64,000 nucleotides of DNA from G963923945 sp965199175 (GTDB taxonomy: Bacteria; Pseudomonadota; Alphaproteobacteria; G963923945), in contig OZ240684.1 in assembly GCA_965199175.1 (NCBI GenBank), forward strand, positions 930,001 through 994,000, read 5' to 3'. The stretch's first letter is position 1; each line of letters starts with the position of its first letter. The notes under the pieces are model-generated. The model had not been told where the DNA came from and made no database searches. It saw nothing but the letters and a program-made list of their open reading frames with translations. Positions 32,737 through 41,841 of the stretch are shown here, piece by piece. The translations under genes and the position numbers were made by a program.

Positions 32737-35088
32737 ATGCCACCGAGGAAACGCAGTCACGTATCCATCCCGATTTTGCCCGCCCGGTCGCCGCATTTGA
32801 CGGCACCATATGGTCCAGGTGCCAATACAGACGGACTCTCGATGGCTTCCGGTGCTTTGGGTTGGGCGAGCAATCCGGCAGCGCAGAGAATCCAGGGTGA
32901 GAAAGCCACAAAAGAACGTCACGCTGCTGAGATGGCGTATCTGGCCCGGATGGAAATCAATCTTGATACCCAGCTGGCAACGACAGCTGAACAATATGCC
33001 AATGATCCGGCGGGGTTTCAAAAGGCTATCGGGAAAAGCCGAAAAGAGTTTTTAAGCCAGTTTTCTGATGACAGGATACGCAATCTGGCCGGTGCTAACC
33101 TGGATCATAAGGCCCGCAAGCTGGGGGCTGGGATTGAAACAAGCCATCGGGACTCTGTCACTCGACAAACCGAAGACGATCTCAGGGCCGGGAGAGAACA
33201 TTTTACACGGATAGCAACTCAAGCTGCCTATAACGGCGACATGGAGGCGGCACAGGAAGCGACAGAAAAATACGATCTGGCACAAACAACCTTATTCAAT
33301 ATGGGTCGCCTCACGCTCCAGGAGCGCATTGATACCCGTGATGCTTTTACCGATGCCATCACAGCCAATCAGATACAAGGTGGGTTTGAGCGGGCTTTGG
33401 CTCAGGGGCATCAGGAGGCAGAGCAATTCATCACCACCCTGGCCAAAAATAACTCCGGAGCCAAAGAATTCAGGGCCAAAGATGGTACCGGGATCAAGCG
33501 ACATCAAAAGATGGTCGAGCTTCTGAGGCGGCGGCTTCAGGCAGTCAAAGCCGACCATGAGCGGGAACTCAAACGAGCCAGACAACAGGCCGAAAAGGCT
33601 TTGGTTGAACAACAACAGGCAGTGTTTGCCGGGGTTTTACCCCGCCTCAATGCCTTGGATTCTTCTCACGCTCTGACCCAGGGTGAATTGAATGAACTCC
33701 TGGACCGTCAGGAACTCACCCCCCAGCTTCACGCTCAGCTATCAAAGGCACTGAATACCGCCGAGCCAGACACCGATAACCCTCAGGAGGTGGCCCGGCT
33801 CTATCACCAACGTGATGAAGACAGCGTGACACCCCACGCAATGGCCGTTGAGACTCTGAATGTCTATGCCGGGGGGCGGATAACCAAGACAACTTTAGAT
33901 AAGATTCTCACGCATACGGCCAAAGGAGCCGATGAAGCCCTTGAGATAAAGGAGTATCGGCGTCTGGCCCGCCAGGCAGCTGGTATTGTGGGGACCGAAG
34001 ATGCCGAAAAGGCCCGGGCTGAAATCAGGGTCAGCGATGAATATGACCAACGGGTCGAAGCAGGTGAAAAACCCGACCAGATATTTAAGGCCATTATTAA
34101 CCGGCTGAATTCTTTCAACCTCATTTCTTCCGCCCAGGCCGACGAATTAGACGAAACATCCTCTGGTCAGGAGGATTCCAGCCTTGATGAGGATAACTCC
34201 GATACCCCCCTCCTCATCGACAGAGATCCTGATTTATTGGCCGAAATCATTACTTGGTTAATATTCAAAAAGGTAGACAAAACAATCAAAAAACTCCCGG
34301 ACGAATTCAAAAAAATCCTAGACAGATTAAAGAAGCCAAAAAGCAAAAATCAGCCCAAAAAAGATAAGGAAGACCAGCAAAGCGAGACCAAACCGGAGGA
34401 AACCGGACAAAAGCAGATTGAGCAAAAGCAACCCGGACGACAAATTATTAAAAAAACTACAACCGGGAGTATGCAGGAAAGTGACACCACCAGGTCCCCC
34501 AGCCCGGAAGAAAACGACAGAGACCCTTCACTACATAAAAGACTTAAAGATGGTTTTTTTTATCGCCTTAACAGCAAAGGATCACCGAGTTTCGGCCGGG
34601 TTACTCCGGAGATGACTGATGACATCAATAAAAACCGGAAAGAAAGAGAAAAGGTTGATTCGGGCGATATCTTCTTACGCAAAGGAGGACCTGAGGGTAA
34701 GGGAGGGCCTGATGGTAAAGGTGAAAAAAACATTGGGGAATTCCATATCAAATCCAAACATTGGAAAGGCATTGAAAAAGAGGGTTTTAAAAACGCAGCC
34801 GAATTCGTTGAGTATGTGGGCAACAATTTCAATGAGATATATCAAACACAAGGAGGAGAACGTCGGGACAAAGATGGCAACATAATTGAAAACCCCACCC
34901 GCCTAACTCTCGTCAAAAGCAATGGCGGGAACAAAATTCTGGTGATTGATCTGGAAAGGAAGGCCGGGCATTGGACAGTGGTGACCGGTTGGGTGCGCGA
35001 GAAAAACAAGTTACCAAAGACGTGGATTAAACTTTGGTCAAGGAAAGCAAAAGAAGCAGTGGTTGAAACGGCAAGGGACCTACCATAA
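32737..35088 (+). CDS. Large internal virion protein with C-terminal nuclease-like domain
   Basis: 783 residues. The first 480 are helical and charged with no recognisable enzyme motif, like internal or ejected virion proteins at the end of podovirus operons. About 500-610 is a Lys/Glu/Gln-rich flexible linker. The last 110 residues form a separate small domain: FHIKSKHWKGIEKEGFKNAA, LTLVKSNGGNKILVIDLE, AGHWTVVTGWV. A conserved early KH..I followed by strands with I.I....HW.VVTG recalls, from memory, the BECR-fold nuclease domains at the ends of phage structural proteins (PBECR type). That is inference. Three truncated copies of this domain follow. GGAA precedes the ATG. Confidence 0.6.
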   Translation: MPPRKRSHVSIPILPARSPHLTAPYGPGANTDGLSMASGALGWASNPAAQRIQGEKATKERHAAEMAYLARMEINLDTQLATTAEQYANDPAGFQKAIGKSRKEFLSQFSDDRIRNLAGANLDHKARKLGAGIETSHRDSVTRQTEDDLRAGREHFTRIATQAAYNGDMEAAQEATEKYDLAQTTLFNMGRLTLQERIDTRDAFTDAITANQIQGGFERALAQGHQEAEQFITTLAKNNSGAKEFRAKDGTGIKRHQKMVELLRRRLQAVKADHERELKRARQQAEKALVEQQQAVFAGVLPRLNALDSSHALTQGELNELLDRQELTPQLHAQLSKALNTAEPDTDNPQEVARLYHQRDEDSVTPHAMAVETLNVYAGGRITKTTLDKILTHTAKGADEALEIKEYRRLARQAAGIVGTEDAEKARAEIRVSDEYDQRVEAGEKPDQIFKAIINRLNSFNLISSAQADELDETSSGQEDSSLDEDNSDTPLLIDRDPDLLAEIITWLIFKKVDKTIKKLPDEFKKILDRLKKPKSKNQPKKDKEDQQSETKPEETGQKQIEQKQPGRQIIKKTTTGSMQESDTTRSPSPEENDRDPSLHKRLKDGFFYRLNSKGSPSFGRVTPEMTDDINKNRKEREKVDSGDIFLRKGGPEGKGGPDGKGEKNIGEFHIKSKHWKGIEKEGFKNAAEFVEYVGNNFNEIYQTQGGERRDKDGNIIENPTRLTLVKSNGGNKILVIDLERKAGHWTVVTGWVREKNKLPKTWIKLWSRKAKEAVVETARDLP

Positions 35089-35289
35089 GCAGAGACTGCA
35101 TGGCGAAACTTTTTCAATGATCTGAAAACCTGCCCTGGCGGAGGGCCGGGCTTGCCAACCGCACGAGTCCCCTTTATCGACCCGAGGTTTAACCTCAGGT
35201 AGGCCCGAGGCAGAGCCTCAGACGGGCCCGAAGGCCGTGTCCCTTGGGAATCAGGGCATTGTTCGGATGATACCCCCAATATAAACGAA
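35089..35289 (+). other. Spacer between virion protein and first orphan domain
   Basis: No gene. The first 60 bp (GCAGAGACTGCATGGCGAAA...) recur after the third orphan copy at 36590. It also carries short GAGGCAGAGCCTCAGACGGG words repeated at 35640. Spacer and domain have therefore been duplicated together. Confidence 0.5.
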
Positions 35290-35553
35290 ATGTCAACAAA
35301 ATATCGTTCATATTTCAATCAAATTTATTCAAACGAAGGACGAACCTATCGGGATACAGATGGCAAAATCGTCAATGCCACCCGTCTGATCTTAGCCAAA
35401 CGCAATGGCAAGGATAGAATTCTGGTGATTGAACTGGAAAAGAGAGCCGGACATTGGACAATGGTGACCGGCGGAAGATGGCGGAAAGAGTGGCTAGACA
35501 AAAGATCCCTTATTTGGTCAAAGACGAAAGAGACTTTGCCACACAAGCCGTGA
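35290..35553 (+). pseudogene. Orphan C-terminal domain copy 1 (open, N-terminally truncated)
   Basis: 87 codons from ATG 35290: MSTKYRSYFNQIYSNEG, then RLILAKRNGKDRILVIELE and AGHWTMVTGG. It aligns with the second half of the 32737 protein's C-terminal domain, starting mid-domain at NFNEIY. The end (LIWSKTKETLPHKP) is different. It has an ATG but no clear ribosome site. It could be a silent cassette or a short expressed product. Confidence 0.6.
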
Positions 35554-35727
35554 AAGAATCCTAAAATCTGGCCCACCTTCAGCCTGCCCTGGCGGAAGGC
35601 GGGCCCACTCAACCGCACGAAGCCCCCTTACGCCTGAGGCAGAACCTCAGACGGGCCCGAAGCGAAGCCTCAGGCAGAGCCCTGGGGGTCAGAGCATTAG
35701 ATAACGCAATACCCCGGTAGAAACGAA

Positions 35728-35991
35728 ATGTCAACAAAATATCGTTGATATTTCAATCACATTGACAAAGAAAAAGGGGAAATTGATCGGGACAAAGATG
35801 GTAATATAATCGAAAAAGCCACCCGTCTAACTCTTGTCAAAAGCAATGGCAGAAAAAAAATCCTGGTGATTGAACTGGAACGCCGCGCCAAGCATTGGAC
35901 AGTAGTCACCGGGTTCCGAACAACGAAAAAGAACTGGCTACACAAACAAGCCCTGATTTGGTCAAAACTGAAAGGAGTCTTGTTACCTTAG
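35728..35991 (+). pseudogene. Orphan C-terminal domain copy 2 (nonsense codon)
   Basis: Same opening (ATGTCAACAAAATATCGTT) as copy 1, but codon 7 is TGA (35746-35748). The frame then continues open through RLTLVKSNGRKKILVIELE, AKHWTVVTGF and LIWSKLKGVLLP to TAG. Preceded by the same AAACGA leader. Confidence 0.7.
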
Positions 35992-36304
35992 CCGCAAGAC
36001 CACGAAACAGAAAGGTCAGGATCCGCACCAGCCCAAATTTGCTTCCGGTAAAGGAGAGAAACCTGCCTTGGCGATGGGAGGGCACCCCATCGCATAGGTC
36101 CCTTGTATGACCAAGGCCGAGGCCAAAGACACACCCAAGAGTGCGATCCAAGGATAGCACCAAGGGCACTAAATCCCCTTTCCTAAAGCCGAAGCTAAAG
36201 AAGGCCCACAAGGCGCAGTCCTAAGGCTTGGGACCAAAGGTAGCACCAAGGGCAGTGCCCCGGAGACCAAGACATTGGATCGATCATATTCCGGTAGAAA
36301 CAAA
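35992..36304 (+). other. Repetitive spacer between orphan copies 2 and 3
   Basis: No gene. Rich in CCAAGGGCA, CACCAAGG and AAGCCGAAG words, as are 35560-35700 and 36640-36860. Plus-strand frames give Lys/Ala/Gly/Pro-rich strings broken by stops. Confidence 0.45.
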
Positions 36305-36589
36305 ATGTCAACAGAATATTGTTGATATTTCAATCACATTGACGAAGAAAAAGGGGAAATTGATCGAGACAAAGATGGCAGCATAACCAAAAATGCCATC
36401 CGCCTGATTTTAGCCAAACGCAATGGCAAGGACAAAATTCTGGTGATTGAACTGGAAAAGAGAGCCGGGCATTGGACAGTGGTGACCGGTTGGGTGCGCG
36501 AGAAAAACAAGTTACCAAAGACGTGGATTAAACTTTGGTCAAAGAGAGCAAAAGAAACAGTGGTTGAAACAGCAAGGGACCTACCATAA
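36305..36589 (+). pseudogene. Orphan C-terminal domain copy 3 (nonsense codon)
   Basis: Opens like copy 2, with TGA at codon 7 (36323-36325), then runs open. Its first part resembles copies 1 and 2, while the end (GWVREKNKLPKTWIKLWS to ETARDLP) is nearly identical to the complete 32737 protein. It is a mosaic of the two types. Confidence 0.7.
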
Positions 36590-37136
36590 GCAGAGACTGC
36601 ATGGCCAAAATTTTCTAATGATCTGAAAACCTGCCCTGGCGGAAGATAGCAGCCAACCGCACGAAGTCTCCTTTAAGCTCAATGGCTTACAGCCAAAGGC
36701 AACCCCAAGAGCACAACCCGAAGGCAGCACCAAGGATACTAAGTCCCCTTTGAGCCTTTGGCTAGAGCCAAGGGCAGTTCCCAAGGGCAACACCCAATTC
36801 TTGGGACTAAGGGCATTACCAAGGGCAGCGCCTGGGGATCAGGGCATTGAAGGATTTATAACCCCAGAGTATTGGCAAAGCAAGGCGAGAGACAAACCAA
36901 ACATCCGCATCACCGTCATCGTTGTTTGCCAACCCCAAAACAAAACTCATTCAGTAATCAGGCCGGGCCAGCTATGCGCAGCTGGGGGGCATTAACGTTT
37001 TCTTCTCCAGCCATATGCCACACTTAATTTTGATCTGGCTGGTCCTGATCTGACTGGCCCGGTCGGATCGTCAGTCCGGAAACTGTATGTCTCATTATCA
37101 TTGTCTTCATGATTACTCCTGCATGATTGCTTCACT
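36590..37136 (+). other. Right prophage boundary region
   Basis: 36590-36860 repeats the flank found after the complete gene and the CCAAGGGCA words. 36870-37136 has no phage similarity; a small inverted repeat (CCAGCT, AGCTGG) lies at about 36967-36984. No attachment-site repeat matching the left end could be found by eye. The host kinase gene starts at 37137. Confidence 0.35.
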
Positions 37137-40031
37137 ATGGCCAATCCATTCCTTGTAACAGCCGGTTTCTGGATCTTTATCGGCGTTATCATTATATCGG
37201 CGGGAAAAGCGAAGTCTCACCGCCATATCCTGATCGCAAGTAGCGTAGCCTGTGTAGCCTGTATCATCGGAGGGCTGACACCATCTTCAGCGATAGCCAT
37301 TTCTCCCGAAATTGCTGCTTTGGTTGACCCTTACATCCTGGTCTATTCGCTGGTTATGGTTCTGTTGGGGTTGGCTTTGGCTTTTCTGCTACGCAGTTTC
37401 CAGGCTGAAAAAAATCTCGGACTTTCCCAAAATCGCTTTCAGAATATGTTGCTCTCAGCAAATGAAGGCATTCTCGAAATTGACGACAAAGGCCAGTGTC
37501 GTTTCTGTAATTTAGCAGGAGCACAGATTCTGGGTTTACGCACCCCTGATCACGTGATTGGCCGTGACTTCAGGACGGTTTTTTATTTCAGCCAAATGGT
37601 CGATAGCAACCCGTATCGTGACTATAACACCGAGCCTTTGGGACCCATCAGCACGGCAATTACACAACGCCATTGCGTTGATGATGGCGAAGACATTTTA
37701 TCAAAGAATGACGGATCCTCCTTTCCGGTGCGTTTTTCAGTATCCCCCCTAATGCGTAACGGAACATTCACCGGGGTTGTTGTCACCCTGATGGATATCA
37801 CCAAACAAAAAAGCATCCAGCAAGAACTGGAAGAAAAAGAACGCAATTTTCGCGGCCTCATCCAACATGCCCCCCGCGGTATCTTCATCCATAATCAGGA
37901 AGGACTCCTATTCGCTAACCAATCCCTGGCCGCTATGTTCGGCTACCGAAACGTGAAGGATATTCTTGATCATAATGGATTAAATGCATTTCTGCCTCCC
38001 CATCTCAGTGCAGTTTTCTGGGACAATGAAATGCGGCGTCTTAATGGTGAAAATACCAGCGTATCGTATGAAGTCACCGGGCGCCATCGCGATGGCACCC
38101 CGATCTATCTGGAACATAATGGCCAACAAATTACCTGGCATGGCAAAGCAGCCATTCATTCCACATTGACTGATATCACCGAAGCCAAAAAAGCGGCTAC
38201 ACTCAAAGAAAAAACCACCCGGGTTTTGCGTATGGCAACTCAAGCTGCTGAGGTCATTCTCTCAGCAACTGAAGAAGGACCCATGTTGGAGAAGGTCTGT
38301 GAAACCATTGTCAAATCAGGAAAATATAAGGCCGCCTGGGTAGCAGAGCAGCAGCATAACCAACAACAGGATCAAAGTATCAACCAAAACAATCCCGAAA
38401 AAGTCCAAAATCAAACCTTTAAACTCACCGGATGCCGGGGGTTAGGGAAAAAATTACGGCAATCCTGGGAGCGGTACTGGAATCGATGTGACCATAGAAA
38501 AAACCTGCTCCATCAGGTTATCACACGAGGCAAACCGCTGGTGATTACCGATATTGCGGATAACCCTGATTACCAAAAACTGCGCCTTGAGGCCTCCAAA
38601 GCCAATTATAACGGTATATGCCTCCTGCCGATGCGATCAAAAAACCACATCACGAGTGTTCTGGCTGTCTGTTCGGCTCAGGACGAAGGATTTTTAGACG
38701 AAGAAGTCGAGCTTATTTTGACTCTGGCCAATAACCTGGCAACCCATCTGCAAAATTTGCGTGCCCGTCAGGAACTCAGTCAGGCCATGAAGGCCTTACG
38801 TCTGCATAAACGTGCTCTTGAAGCCACCTCAGACGGCCTTCTGATTACCGATGCCACAGAAAAAGATTGGCCCATCGTTTACGCCAATCCTGCTTTTACC
38901 CGGATCACCGGTTTTACAGCAGAAGATATCTTAGGCCGCAATCCGCGTTTTCTCCATGCCAATGAAAGCTCACAAGATGGCCTTAATGCTATTCGTAAGG
39001 CTTTGAGGACCAACCAGACAGGACGCGCCGTCTTACGCAATTACCGCCATGATGGAAGCATGTTCTGGAATGAACTCACCATTTCCCCGGTCGCTGATCG
39101 CGATGGAGCCATCACCCATTATGTCGGCGTACAGCGCGATATCAGTGAACTCAAAAAAACCGAATCCCTGCTGCGCAAATCAATGGAAGAAGCCGAATAT
39201 GCCAACCGGACCAAAACCGATTTCCTGGCCAATATGAGTCACGAAACCCGCACACCACTCAATGCAATTCTGGCTTTTTCTGAAACCATCAAACGTGAAG
39301 TCTTTGGCCCCATCAACAATCCCAAATATCGCGAATATATTGAAGATATTCATGAAAGCGGCAAACATCTTCTTGCTATCCTTGATGATATTCTCGATGT
39401 CTCGCGAATCGAAAATGGTCAATATATCCTCCATGAAGAGAAATTTTCTCTCACAACCGCCATCAATGCAGCCCTGCGTATTCTCAAAAACCGGGTAACA
39501 GAAAAATCTATTGATCTGGTTGTCGATTTACCTGATCCTGGTCCCTGGATACGGGCAGATGAGCGGTCTATCAAACAAATTGTCATCAATCTGGTGAGCA
39601 ATGCCGTCAAATTTACCCCCGAAAATGGGCGCATTGACGTGGCCTTAACCATTGAAAAACCAGACCATCTCATTTTGACCGTACGCGATAACGGCATCGG
39701 TATTGCCGCTGCTGATCTCATGCGGGTTACCCAGCCATTTGTCCAGGGAGAGAATGTCGAAGTTCGTAAACATCACGGGGCTGGCCTTGGACTCTCCCTC
39801 GTTCAGAACCTCACCACCCTTCATGATGGACATTTCATCATTGAAAGCGATGAAGGAAAAGGCGTTGAGGCAAGCGTCTTATTACCTTATAAACGGGTCA
39901 CTCAACCTCCTCGATTAACGCTACCCATAGCAATCAAAACTGAAAAAAAACCAAAAAAAATTTCCCGGAAAAAAACTCCTGGGAAAAAGAATCCGTCTGG
40001 TCAGAAATCTTCCCTGAAGAATTCACAATGA
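37137..40031 (+). CDS. PAS/GAF sensor histidine kinase, PleC/DivJ-like
   Basis: 964 residues. About three membrane helices occupy residues 5-90. A PAS domain (about 100-230), a second (about 240-350), a GAF-like region (about 365-540) and a LOV-like PAS (about 560-680) follow. In that last domain the usual flavin-binding Cys of GRNCRFLQ is Pro (GRNPRFLH, near 600), so light sensing is unlikely. The HisKA box is MSHETRTPLNAI (His702). EVFGPINNPKYREYIEDIH downstream is characteristic of alphaproteobacterial PleC/DivJ kinases. HATPase motifs are NLVSNAVKFTP, DNGIGI and GAGLGLSL. There is no receiver domain, so the partner is elsewhere. The tail is Lys-rich. It lies immediately right of the prophage. 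Confidence 0.88.
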   Translation: MANPFLVTAGFWIFIGVIIISAGKAKSHRHILIASSVACVACIIGGLTPSSAIAISPEIAALVDPYILVYSLVMVLLGLALAFLLRSFQAEKNLGLSQNRFQNMLLSANEGILEIDDKGQCRFCNLAGAQILGLRTPDHVIGRDFRTVFYFSQMVDSNPYRDYNTEPLGPISTAITQRHCVDDGEDILSKNDGSSFPVRFSVSPLMRNGTFTGVVVTLMDITKQKSIQQELEEKERNFRGLIQHAPRGIFIHNQEGLLFANQSLAAMFGYRNVKDILDHNGLNAFLPPHLSAVFWDNEMRRLNGENTSVSYEVTGRHRDGTPIYLEHNGQQITWHGKAAIHSTLTDITEAKKAATLKEKTTRVLRMATQAAEVILSATEEGPMLEKVCETIVKSGKYKAAWVAEQQHNQQQDQSINQNNPEKVQNQTFKLTGCRGLGKKLRQSWERYWNRCDHRKNLLHQVITRGKPLVITDIADNPDYQKLRLEASKANYNGICLLPMRSKNHITSVLAVCSAQDEGFLDEEVELILTLANNLATHLQNLRARQELSQAMKALRLHKRALEATSDGLLITDATEKDWPIVYANPAFTRITGFTAEDILGRNPRFLHANESSQDGLNAIRKALRTNQTGRAVLRNYRHDGSMFWNELTISPVADRDGAITHYVGVQRDISELKKTESLLRKSMEEAEYANRTKTDFLANMSHETRTPLNAILAFSETIKREVFGPINNPKYREYIEDIHESGKHLLAILDDILDVSRIENGQYILHEEKFSLTTAINAALRILKNRVTEKSIDLVVDLPDPGPWIRADERSIKQIVINLVSNAVKFTPENGRIDVALTIEKPDHLILTVRDNGIGIAAADLMRVTQPFVQGENVEVRKHHGAGLGLSLVQNLTTLHDGHFIIESDEGKGVEASVLLPYKRVTQPPRLTLPIAIKTEKKPKKISRKKTPGKKNPSGQKSSLKNSQ

Positions 40032-40090
40032 ACGCTGCTCAAAACCTCAGCAATCATCAGACGGGAGCGTAAAATCGACTCTTGGATGAT

Positions 40091-40486
40091 ATGCCCCAAC
40101 CTCCCATAAATAAAACCATATCCAAACGTTGTTCTGAGGATTACTGCCTAGTCTATGTCACCTGTGCAAACGTTGAAGAAGCCGAAAAAATCGGTACGGC
40201 ATTAGTCAAACAGCGATTGGTTGCCTGCGTCAATATTCTACCCCCTATCCAATCAGTGTATTGGTGGAAAGGCCAGGTAGAAAGCGCAGCTGAATCGGCT
40301 TTTGTTGCCAAAACGCGACGTGTTCTGATGGCTGATTTAACCGAGAAAATCAAGAAAATGCATGGGTATGACCTCCCCTGTGTGGTTGCCTTACCACTTC
40401 AGCATGCTGAAGCTGAATTTCTTGATTGGATTGATCAGGAAACACGCCCATCTAAGAACGCATCTCTGGCTCATGATCCGGCTTGA
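40091..40486 (+). CDS. cutA: Divalent cation tolerance protein CutA
   Basis: About 131 residues with CLVYVTCANVEEAEKIGTAL, LVACVNILPPIQSVYWWKG, and the C-terminal HGYDLPCVVALPLQ and FLDWI, all hallmarks of CutA1. It forms a trimer; the biological role in copper tolerance is uncertain. ATG 40091 was chosen over TTG 40082. The next 220 bp hold the probable rplM promoter region, with nothing else recognisable. Confidence 0.88.
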   Translation: MPQPPINKTISKRCSEDYCLVYVTCANVEEAEKIGTALVKQRLVACVNILPPIQSVYWWKGQVESAAESAFVAKTRRVLMADLTEKIKKMHGYDLPCVVALPLQHAEAEFLDWIDQETRPSKNASLAHDPA

Positions 40487-40707
40487 CATCCCTTCCCCCT
40501 TATGTATCCTCTGCACCGCTTGAGTTGGGGTTCTTATTCGAGATTGTTGCGCTCAGATGCTTATACTTCTCTTGTCTTTTTAAGACCTTGCTCAGCGACC
40601 CTTTTGGCCCATCTTTGAAAAAATTATGCATGGTTTGTGGGAGTGCTGTCATCCCTGTTGATTGGCACATCCCTTCAGGAAAGTACTATATATGAGAGGG
40701 ACCAAAT

Positions 40708-41214
40708 ATGCCGCTTTCTAATGCCGGAATATCGGCCAAAACCTATTCAGCCAAACCCAGCCAGATTGAAAAGAAATGGGTGCTCATTGATGCTGAAAAC
40801 GTGGTGCTGGGTCGCATGGCTTCTTTGATTTCCCGGATTTTGCGCGGTAAACATAAGCCAACTTTCACACCCCATATGGATTGCGGTGATCATGTGGTTG
40901 TGGTCAATGCTGCTAAGCTGCATCTCACTGGCAAAAAGCTGAATGAAAAATTTTACCACCGTCATACCGGTTATCCTGGGGGGATTAAATCGGTTACGGC
41001 TTCTACCCTTTTATCTGGCTCCCATCCCGAACGTGTTCTCACTGAAGCGGTACGGCGTATGCTGGGGCGTGGACCCTTGAGTCGACAGCGCTTAAGTAAC
41101 CTCAAAGTCTATGCCGGATCAGACCATCCCCATGCGGCCCAGAAACCTGAAAAGCTGGATATCGCCGCTATGAACACCAAAAACACTCCTTCTACGAAAG
41201 CGGCCAAAAAATGA
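40708..41214 (+). CDS. rplM: 50S ribosomal protein L13
   Basis: 168 residues with KKWVLIDAENVVLGRMAS, GKHKPTFTPHMDCGDHVVVV and MLGRGPLSRQRLSNLKVYAG, diagnostic for L13. There is a short extra C-terminal tail rich in Lys, Thr and Ala. GAGAGGGACC precedes the ATG. The stop overlaps the rpsI start (ATGA), as in the usual rplM-rpsI operon. Confidence 0.96.
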   Translation: MPLSNAGISAKTYSAKPSQIEKKWVLIDAENVVLGRMASLISRILRGKHKPTFTPHMDCGDHVVVVNAAKLHLTGKKLNEKFYHRHTGYPGGIKSVTASTLLSGSHPERVLTEAVRRMLGRGPLSRQRLSNLKVYAGSDHPHAAQKPEKLDIAAMNTKNTPSTKAAKK

Positions 41215-41666
41215 TTGAAAGTCTTGAAGAGCAGTTGGCTTCAAACAATGTTCAGGCCCCTGAGCCAAAACTCGACGCGTTCGGGCGTGCTTATGCCACT
41301 GGTAAGCGTAAAAATGCTATCGCCAGAGTGTGGGTCAGGCCAGGCAGTGGTCGTATCACGGTCAATAAGCAGGACATTGAATCTTATTTTGCACGCCCGG
41401 TGTTAAGGATGATCATTCAGCAACCTCTCAATATCACTGACCGAAGCGAACAACTCGACGTCATCTGCACAGTTAAGGGCAGTGGTTTATCAGGACAAGC
41501 CGGGGCCATTCGACACGGAATCAGCCGTGCCTTGACTCATTTTGAACCCACTTTACGTCCTGTTCTCAAGACCGGGGGATTCCTGACACGCGATGCCCGC
41601 GTTGTCGAACGTAAGAAATATGGCCGCCATAAAGCCCGCCGGAGCCATCAATTCTCTAAACGTTAA
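41211..41666 (+). CDS. rpsI: 30S ribosomal protein S9
   Basis: 151 residues: an alphaproteobacterial N-terminal extension, YATGKRKNAIARVWVRPGSG, GLSGQAGAIRHGISRAL and the basic end KYGRHKARRSHQFSKR that reaches the tRNA P site. Translationally coupled to rplM. Confidence 0.96.
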   Translation: MIESLEEQLASNNVQAPEPKLDAFGRAYATGKRKNAIARVWVRPGSGRITVNKQDIESYFARPVLRMIIQQPLNITDRSEQLDVICTVKGSGLSGQAGAIRHGISRALTHFEPTLRPVLKTGGFLTRDARVVERKKYGRHKARRSHQFSKR

Positions 41667-41841
41667 TCGGTACCAGACACCCGGTACTCAGTTCGTAAAA
41701 ATATCACCTGAATTGCGAACGCAGAAAGTGATTTGAGGACACCCGAAATTTTTAATGTTTTGGTGCCTTGATATCGCGAAAATGTTCCCCGGAAAAAGCT
41801 GAGTCATACTGCCGATTTGATACACGACCATTGATCTTCCT

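Noticed and set aside
37003..37136. Prophage attachment site before the kinase gene
   Set aside because: No matching direct repeat could be found by eye at the left edge, so the boundary is left undefined.
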